From Elioraea sp964533585 (GTDB lineage: Bacteria > Pseudomonadota > Alphaproteobacteria > Acetobacterales > Acetobacteraceae), in the NCBI GenBank assembly GCA_964533585.1, contig CAZHMM010000148.1, positions 1-9,555 on the forward strand: 9,555 nt of DNA, read 5' to 3'. Numbering within the stretch: position 1 is the first letter of the stretch; every line of letters starts with the position of its first letter. Of the stretch, positions 6,067 through 9,555 are shown in pieces. The notes below the pieces were generated by a model, which was not told where the DNA came from, did not search any database, and worked only from the letters and a program-made list of their open reading frames with translations. Both the position numbers and the translations under genes were made by a program.

Positions 6067-6938
6067 TCAGTCGGCCTTGCGCCGGCGGGCGGCGAAGCCG
6101 AGGCCGAGCAGGCCCATGCCGAGCAGCGCCAGCGAAGCCGGCTCGGGCACCTTCACCTCGGTGATGCGAGCGTACAGGCCGGTCGTGCTGGTGCCGCCCT
6201 CCTGGCTGATGAAGTCGCTGACGATGGTGTTGCCGCCGTCGTTCGAGAATCCGACGATCTCGAGCGTGTAGGGCTTGCCATCGATCACGAAGCCGACGCT
6301 GGTGGCCGACAGGTTGGCGAAGGTGATCTTGTCGGCGCACGGATTGCCGGGGTCCGACGGATAGGTGCACGGCGGCGAGTTCGGCGTCTCGTCGATGTCG
6401 AAGCGGTAGTTGACGTCGAAGTTGTAGACGTCGCCGTTGGTGATCTGCACCGACAGCGTCAGGAACGCCGATGAGGCCGCCGTGCCGGCGTTGATCGGGT
6501 TGTTGTAGTGGCGGAAGTCACCGAGCTTGAAGATGTCGTCGATGACGATGCCGGTCACCGGCGGGGCGGCGGGATCGACGCCGAGGCCGCTCTGCCCGCT
6601 CGTGCCCGTGCCCCAGCGGACATTGGTGTAGGCGCCCTGCACCTGGTTCAGCACGATGTTCGTGCCGCCGGTGGTGCCGGTCCAGTTCACGCCGACCGAA
6701 GCGAGGTTCAGCGCCGCCTCGGCGGNNNNNNNNNNNNNNNNNNNNNNNNNNNNNNNNNNNNNNNNNNNNNNNNNNNNNNNNNNNNNNNNNNNNNNNNNNN
6801 NNNNNNNNNNNNNNNNNNNNNNNNNGTGGTGCCGGTCCAGTTCACGCCGACCGAAGCGAGGTTCAGCGCCGCCTCGGCGGTCCCCATGCTCAGCGCGAGG
6901 GCAGCCGCCCCGGCGAGAAGTCCCAAACGATTGCTCAT
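6067..6938 (-). CDS. PEP-CTERM sorted exoprotein, copy A (interrupted by assembly gap)
   Basis: Secreted protein with an exosortase sorting tail. The N-terminus MSNRLGLLAGAAALAL, then SMGTAEA, is a Sec signal peptide. The body is the same as copy B. The C-terminus has VPEPASLALLG, a hydrophobic helix and AARRRKAD: the PEP-CTERM motif, membrane anchor and basic tail handled by exosortase/XrtA-type enzymes. The frame is broken by 100 Ns (6726-6825), whose two flanks are the same 55 bases. Removing the Ns and one flank leaves 717 nt (238 residues), open throughout and exactly copy B's length, so I regard the gene as intact. It differs from B only in the signal peptide and the last residue (D for A). 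The ATG at 6938 has a GAGGGAAA ribosome site. Expression should come from the sigma-54 promoter at 7025-7040. Function is unknown; the exosortase is not in the window. Confidence 0.85.
6072..6725 (-). repeat. 654-bp exact repeat, copy A
   Basis: Read line by line, this block is base-for-base the same as 7325-7978 (offset 1253). It covers the coding core of PEP-CTERM copy A from the penultimate codon to the end of the signal peptide region, and it stops exactly at the N-gap. Sequence outside it (signal peptide, leader, terminator) differs clearly from copy B. Confidence 0.95.
6671..6725 (+). repeat. 55-bp duplicated contig end, left of gap
   Basis: The last 55 bases before the Ns, starting GTGGTGCCGG and ending CTCGGCGG, recur exactly at 6826-6880 right after the Ns, and also at 7924-7978 in copy B. 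A 55-base overlap is what two de Bruijn graph contigs built with k=55 would share at a repeat boundary. It is most likely an assembly duplication, not a biological one. Confidence 0.9.
6726..6825. other. 100-N scaffold gap (probably no missing sequence)
   Basis: Exactly 100 Ns, the common placeholder for a gap of unknown size. Because both flanks carry the same 55 bases, the contigs most likely overlap and the true gap is negative. Collapsing the overlap restores a 717-nt open reading frame matching copy B in length. Confidence 0.9.
6826..6880 (+). repeat. 55-bp duplicated contig end, right of gap
   Basis: Exact second copy of 6671-6725. It encodes the same mature N-terminus (ALNLASVGVNWTGT) on the minus strand, in frame with the signal peptide of copy A. 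It should be merged with the left copy when the gap is closed. Confidence 0.9.
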
Positions 6939-7024
6939 CTTGCGTTTCCCTCTGCGGATGCTGCACGGGCTGCAATTGCTTGCCGCCGCACTGCCGGCGT
7001 GACCTCACGCCACGGAGAGGCATG

Positions 7025-7040
7025 AGCAATGGCCGTGCCA
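7025..7040 (-). promoter_or_regulatory. Sigma-54 promoter of PEP-CTERM gene A
   Basis: TGGCACGGCCATTGCT on the minus strand matches every defined base of the -24/-12 consensus TGGCACRNNNNTTGCW, with correct GG-GC spacing. The GC of the -12 element lies 88 bases before the ATG at 6938, giving a leader of about 75 bases. Such promoters need RpoN and an ATP-driven enhancer-binding protein. The IHF-like site (7048-7060) and 17-bp motif (7104-7120) upstream complete the layout. Confidence 0.85.
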
Positions 7041-7047
7041 CTCTCAG

Positions 7048-7060
7048 CAACGCATTGATT
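7048..7060 (-). promoter_or_regulatory. IHF-like site of PEP-CTERM gene A
   Basis: AATCAATGCGTTG on the minus strand fits the IHF consensus WATCAANNNNTTR at all defined positions. It lies 7 bases upstream of the -24 element and between it and the candidate enhancer, where IHF bends DNA at many sigma-54 promoters. It is closer to -24 than is typical, so IHF function is inferred, but copy B has a related sequence at the same place. Confidence 0.6.
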
Positions 7061-7103
7061 GGATTGGATTTTCTCGCGTCGTGGGCGCTCGCATGGGCGG
7101 CGG

Positions 7104-7120
7104 TGTAAAATTCTTCGACA
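7104..7120 (-). promoter_or_regulatory. Candidate enhancer (UAS) of PEP-CTERM gene A
   Basis: TGTCGAAGAATTTTACA on the minus strand is a partial dyad (TGTCG facing TTACA, i.e. TGTAA on the other strand). It matches 14 of 17 bases of the site upstream of copy B and sits 63 bases above the -24 element (62 in copy B), centred near -98 from the predicted start. Conserved sequence and spacing in otherwise diverged DNA suggest a binding site for the sigma-54 activator, by precedent PrsR in PEP-CTERM/exosortase bacteria. Confidence 0.65.
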
Positions 7121-7260
7121 GAACCTTCCCGCGCGACAGAAATCGAAGTCAACAGAAAAAGGATACAAGTCTTGACAATAGAGCGGCCGTGGAGCAGCGG
7201 GCTGGGGGACTACAATCGCAGGGACGCCGGCCGCGCGGACTGACGACAAGAAGGAGGGCC

Positions 7261-7293
7261 AAGAAAGAGGGGCGGTGCCTTGGGCACCGCCCC
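7261..7293 (-). terminator. Rho-independent terminator of PEP-CTERM gene B
   Basis: A perfect 11-bp stem on the minus strand, GGGGCGGTGCC (7293-7283) with GGCACCGCCCC (7279-7269) and a three-base loop, followed by the tail TCTTTCTT (7268-7261). It lies 26 bases past the stop codon of copy B. It implies that copies A and B are separate transcripts, in keeping with each having its own sigma-54 promoter. Confidence 0.8.
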
Positions 7294-7319
7294 CGATCAC
7301 GCCCGGATGGGCGGAACGA

Positions 7320-8036
7320 TCAGGCGGCCTTGCGCCGGCGGGCGGCGAAGCCGAGGCCGAGCAGGCCCATGCCGAGCAGCGCCAGCGAAGCCGGCTCGGG
7401 CACCTTCACCTCGGTGATGCGAGCGTACAGGCCGGTCGTGCTGGTGCCGCCCTCCTGGCTGATGAAGTCGCTGACGATGGTGTTGCCGCCGTCGTTCGAG
7501 AATCCGACGATCTCGAGCGTGTAGGGCTTGCCATCGATCACGAAGCCGACGCTGGTGGCCGACAGGTTGGCGAAGGTGATCTTGTCGGCGCACGGATTGC
7601 CGGGGTCCGACGGATAGGTGCACGGCGGCGAGTTCGGCGTCTCGTCGATGTCGAAGCGGTAGTTGACGTCGAAGTTGTAGACGTCGCCGTTGGTGATCTG
7701 CACCGACAGCGTCAGGAACGCCGATGAGGCCGCCGTGCCGGCGTTGATCGGGTTGTTGTAGTGGCGGAAGTCACCGAGCTTGAAGATGTCGTCGATGACG
7801 ATGCCGGTCACCGGCGGGGCGGCGGGATCGACGCCGAGGCCGCTCTGCCCGCTCGTGCCCGTGCCCCAGCGGACATTGGTGTAGGCGCCCTGCACCTGGT
7901 TCAGCACGATGTTCGTGCCGCCGGTGGTGCCGGTCCAGTTCACGCCGACCGAAGCGAGGTTCAGCGCCGCCTCGGCGGAGCCAATGCCCAGCGCCAGAAC
8001 CGCTGCTCCGGCCAACAGTCCCAAACGGTTGCTCAT
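7320..8036 (-). CDS. PEP-CTERM sorted exoprotein, copy B
   Basis: A 238-residue secreted protein of unknown function. Residues 1-23 are a Sec signal peptide (MSNRLGLLAGAAVLALGIG, then SAEA). The body has WTGTTGGTNIVLNQ, then YTNVRWGTGTSGQSGLGVDP and FKLGDFRHYNNPI, then a CTYPSDPGNPC segment whose two cysteines could bond, then ADKITFANL and DGKPYTLEIVGF. This order resembles the choice-of-anchor K domain often found before PEP-CTERM tails (recalled, not searched). The end is VPEPASLALLGMGLLGLGF plus AARRRKAA: motif, membrane helix and basic tail for exosortase cleavage. The ATG at 8036 has a GAGGGGA ribosome site about 8 bases upstream. The gene has its own sigma-54 control region and terminator. 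The 654-bp core is identical to copy A. Role at the cell surface or matrix is inferred from the sorting signal. Confidence 0.92.
   Translation of the reverse strand: MSNRLGLLAGAAVLALGIGSAEAALNLASVGVNWTGTTGGTNIVLNQVQGAYTNVRWGTGTSGQSGLGVDPAAPPVTGIVIDDIFKLGDFRHYNNPINAGTAASSAFLTLSVQITNGDVYNFDVNYRFDIDETPNSPPCTYPSDPGNPCADKITFANLSATSVGFVIDGKPYTLEIVGFSNDGGNTIVSDFISQEGGTSTTGLYARITEVKVPEPASLALLGMGLLGLGFAARRRKAA
7325..7978 (-). repeat. 654-bp exact repeat, copy B
   Basis: Identical by eye to 6072-6725. Beyond the signal-peptide boundary identity falls sharply: 14 of the next 58 bases up to the ATG differ. Beyond the other end the terminators are clearly different. Such sharp edges suggest recent gene conversion of the core, unless assembly merged the copies. 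Confidence 0.95.
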
Positions 8037-8123
8037 CTCGGTTCCCCTCAAGAAGCGCCGCACGGCCTCCACACCCTGCGACGAAGCCCACGGCGCGGCG
8101 ATCCACGCCATGCGTTTCGAGAA

Positions 8124-8139
8124 TGCAAGGCCTGTGCCA
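8124..8139 (-). promoter_or_regulatory. Sigma-54 promoter of PEP-CTERM gene B
   Basis: TGGCACAGGCCTTGCA on the minus strand is a full match to the -24/-12 consensus, with the GC of the -12 element 89 bases before the ATG at 8036. Predicted leader is about 77 bases. Position relative to the gene is within one base of that in copy A although the sequence between differs. Confidence 0.85.
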
Positions 8140-8145
8140 AGGCCA

Positions 8146-8158
8146 TAACGTATTGAAG
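8146..8158 (-). promoter_or_regulatory. IHF-like site of PEP-CTERM gene B
   Basis: CTTCAATACGTTA on the minus strand fits 11 of 13 positions of WATCAANNNNTTR and shares TCAATRCGTT with the copy A site, at nearly the same distance (6 versus 7 bases) from the -24 element. Weaker than the A site; conservation between the two upstream regions is the main argument. Confidence 0.5.
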
Positions 8159-8201
8159 ACATTCGCATTCTGATTCGGGCCGGGATCGATCCGCGCCGAT
8201 C

Positions 8202-8218
8202 TGTAAAGTTTTCCGACA
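8202..8218 (-). promoter_or_regulatory. Candidate enhancer (UAS) of PEP-CTERM gene B
   Basis: TGTCGGAAAACTTTACA on the minus strand, the counterpart of 7104-7120 with three substitutions, 62 bases above the -24 element. Half-sites TGTCG and TTACA are kept in both copies. Likely the docking site of the regulator driving the RpoN promoter. Confidence 0.65.
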
Positions 8219-8550
8219 CGATCGGACGATCTGGGCCGCGGCTGCGGCCTCGGGCGAACACCGGCGCATCCGCGCCGAGCAGGGTGCGCGCTCCATGACG
8301 GAAAGACGCAAGCCACACCACTGTTGGATCAAAACAGCTCGCACCATGATTCGGTCGCGGTCTGGACAGAATTCGTCCTCAGACATGAACGGGTTGTTGT
8401 TCCAGGAAGACTCTCACTGCGGCGGCGTGAAGGCGATTTCGTACCTGCAGTCAGGCCTATCTGGACCAGAACATGATACATGAACGTCTTGTCATTTTTC
8501 GGCCATGGTCGTCGGCGTCAGGATTCTTTACGGCCCGGCAGCGCGTGCCC
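8219..8550. other. Non-coding stretch between ribF and the PEP-CTERM B control region
   Basis: About 330 bases with no convincing gene on either strand; the short open frames have no recognisable motifs or ribosome sites. A small inverted repeat (GGCCGC 8234-8239 with GCGGCC 8244-8249) is visible. I see no tRNA, no clear terminator after ribF and no insertion-sequence ends. It looks less GC-rich than the flanking genes and could be decayed DNA left from whatever separated ribF from ileS. Confidence 0.5.
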
Positions 8551-9498
8551 TCAGCCGCCCGTCAACACTGCCCGCGCGCGGGTTGCGTCCTGGTGCATCT
8601 GCGCAACCAACGCATCCAGCGTCTCGAACCGCGCCTCGTCGCGCAGGAACGCGCGCAGCCGCACCCGCATCGTCGCGCCGTAGAGATCCGCGCTGAGATC
8701 GAACAGGTGCACCTCCAGCAGCGGCTCGGGCAGCGGATTGACGGTCGGGCGCAGCCCGAGGCTCGCCACGCCCGGCCGCCAAACGACCTCACGGTCGGCG
8801 CCGACCACCCCCGCCTCGACCGCGTAGATGCCGAGCCGCGGCGCGAGGTGTCGGCCAAGCGGGATGTTCGCGGTCGGGAAGCCGAGCGTCCGCCCCAGCG
8901 CCGCCCCGCGCGCCACCGTGCCGCGGATCTCCCACGCCCGGCCGAGGATGGCGGCCGCGCGCGCGCAGTCCCCCGCCTTCAGCGCATCGCGCACGGAGGT
9001 GGACGACCAGGTGAGCCCGTCCGGTGCCGCCGCCTCGGGCACGATCGACACGCCCATGCCGTGCGCCGGGCCGAGGGTCGCCAGCAGCGCCGGCGTGCCG
9101 GTGCGCCGGTGGCCGAAGTGGAAATCCGGCCCGCAGGCGAGGTGGCGCGCGCCCAGCCCCTCGGCCAGCACGGCGTCGATGAAGGTCTCGGCCGGCATGC
9201 GGCTGAAGGCGAGGTCGAAGGGAAGCTGGTAGAGCAGCTCGACACCCAGCGCCGCCAGCGCCTCGGCCTTGGCCTCGGCGAGGGTCAGGCGGAACGGCGG
9301 GTCGGACGGGCGGAACGCCTCGCGCGGATGCGGCTCGAAGGTGAGTGCGGCGAGCGGCATCCCGCGCCCGTGCGCGGCCTCGGCGGCGGCGGCGATGACG
9401 GCTGCGTGGCCGCGATGCACGCCGTCGAAATTGCCGAGCGCCACGGCCGCGCCGCGCGCGTCGGGCGGAAGGGGGGTGAACTCGCGGAAGATGCGCAC
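8551..9498 (-). CDS. ribF: Bifunctional riboflavin kinase / FAD synthetase
   Basis: A 315-residue cytoplasmic enzyme that phosphorylates riboflavin to FMN and adenylates FMN to FAD. The N-terminal nucleotidyltransferase domain (about 15-180) has GNFDGVHRGH (22-31), TFEPHPRE (53-60), CGPDFHFGHRRTG (122-134) and SSTSVRDALKAGD (165-177). The C-terminal kinase domain (about 185-310) has GRTLGFPTANI (202-212), GVASLGLRPT (243-252), then E262 in LLEVHLFD as the probable catalytic base, and DLYG (271-274). Length is normal for the family. The start is a GTG at 9498 with no obvious ribosome site; it places the conserved core where expected. In E. coli and many other proteobacteria ribF directly precedes ileS; here two PEP-CTERM genes and the exporter lie between. 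Confidence 0.95.
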   Translation of the reverse strand: MRIFREFTPLPPDARGAAVALGNFDGVHRGHAAVIAAAAEAAHGRGMPLAALTFEPHPREAFRPSDPPFRLTLAEAKAEALAALGVELLYQLPFDLAFSRMPAETFIDAVLAEGLGARHLACGPDFHFGHRRTGTPALLATLGPAHGMGVSIVPEAAAPDGLTWSSTSVRDALKAGDCARAAAILGRAWEIRGTVARGAALGRTLGFPTANIPLGRHLAPRLGIYAVEAGVVGADREVVWRPGVASLGLRPTVNPLPEPLLEVHLFDLSADLYGATMRVRLRAFLRDEARFETLDALVAQMHQDATRARAVLTGG

Positions 9499-9529
9499 GG
9501 CGGGGAGATGGCCCGCCGCCGGGGCGGGG

Positions 9530-9555
9530 TCAATTCAGCGTCTGCTGGCGGAGTC
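9530..9555 (-). CDS. Possible C-terminal end of a gene upstream of ribF
   Basis: One minus-strand frame entering the window ends at TGA (9532-9530) as LRQQTLN and stop, 31 bases before the ribF GTG. Another frame ends at TGA 9537-9535. Too little is visible to know which, if either, is a real gene end. An upstream gene on the same strand is plausible from the spacing only. Confidence 0.2.

Noticed and set aside
6067..6938. Copy A as a pseudogene or insertion-disrupted gene
   Set aside because: The only disruption is the N placeholder flanked by the same 55 bases; joining them restores an intact frame.
7172..7216. Plus-strand TTGACA (7172-7177) and TACAAT (7211-7216) as a sigma-70 promoter
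   Set aside because: Spacing is 33 bases, far from 17, and no plus-strand gene follows.
6072..7978. The 654-bp repeats as a mobile element
   Set aside because: They lie inside coding sequence, have no terminal inverted repeats or transposase, and the paralogues continue in recognisable alignment outside the block.
8048..8386. 112-codon minus-strand frame upstream of PEP-CTERM copy B
   Set aside because: It overlaps the sigma-54, IHF-like and enhancer elements, has no recognisable domain and no ribosome site.
9512..9528. CCCGCC/GGCGGG hairpin upstream of ribF as a terminator
   Set aside because: Only 6 bp, no T-tract, and close to the ribF start; too weak to call.
1..9555. CRISPR array, tRNA or rRNA genes
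   Set aside because: No regularly spaced direct repeats and no cloverleaf or rRNA signatures seen on either strand.

Overview
The window looks like a stretch of high-GC alphaproteobacterial chromosome. The order ribF ... ileS-lspA-DUF3035-M16 peptidase, the DUF3035 lipoprotein (a largely alphaproteobacterial family) and the IleRS style fit Rhodospirillales/Acetobacteraceae. That placement is from memory of family patterns, not a search. Every convincing gene is on the minus strand, so transcription runs from high to low coordinates.

Layout in transcription order. (1) 9498-8551: ribF, FMN/FAD synthesis. (2) 8550-8037: about 510 bp of non-coding DNA. Its part next to the following gene carries a complete sigma-54 control region: a 17-bp candidate enhancer site, an IHF-like site and a perfect -24/-12 element. 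(3) 8036-7320: a PEP-CTERM secreted protein (copy B) with a good terminator. (4) 7260-6939: a second control region with the same three elements at the same spacing. (5) 6938-6067: PEP-CTERM copy A, interrupted by 100 Ns that look like an assembly artefact, then a terminator. (6) 5943-5900: a two-hairpin guanidine-II (mini-ykkC) riboswitch with ACGA and ACGG loops. (7) 5878-5555: a Gdx/SugE-type SMR exporter. (8) A 143-bp gap with two strong hairpins. (9) 5411-2574: ileS. (10) A roughly 100-bp compound inverted repeat, then lspA, a DUF3035 lipoprotein (possible BamF) and an M16 zinc peptidase. The peptidase stop codon overlaps an ATG that probably starts another gene beyond the window.

How it fits together. 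ileS-lspA-DUF3035-M16 is a housekeeping block (isoleucine charging, lipoprotein maturation, envelope lipoprotein, envelope protease). In many proteobacteria ribF sits directly upstream of ileS. Here roughly 3 kb of separately regulated accessory genes lies between them.

The main discoveries are two. First, the tandem PEP-CTERM pair: its 654-bp coding core is identical at nucleotide level while signal peptides, leaders and terminators have diverged, and both copies keep the same UAS/IHF/sigma-54 architecture. This points to an exosortase substrate pair under an enhancer-binding regulator (PrsK/PrsR type is the known precedent). Second, the guanidine-sensing leader identifies the SMR gene as a guanidinium exporter. 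The N-gap is explained by an exact 55-bp overlap of its flanks. Removing the Ns and one overlap copy gives a 717-nt gene, exactly the length of copy B.
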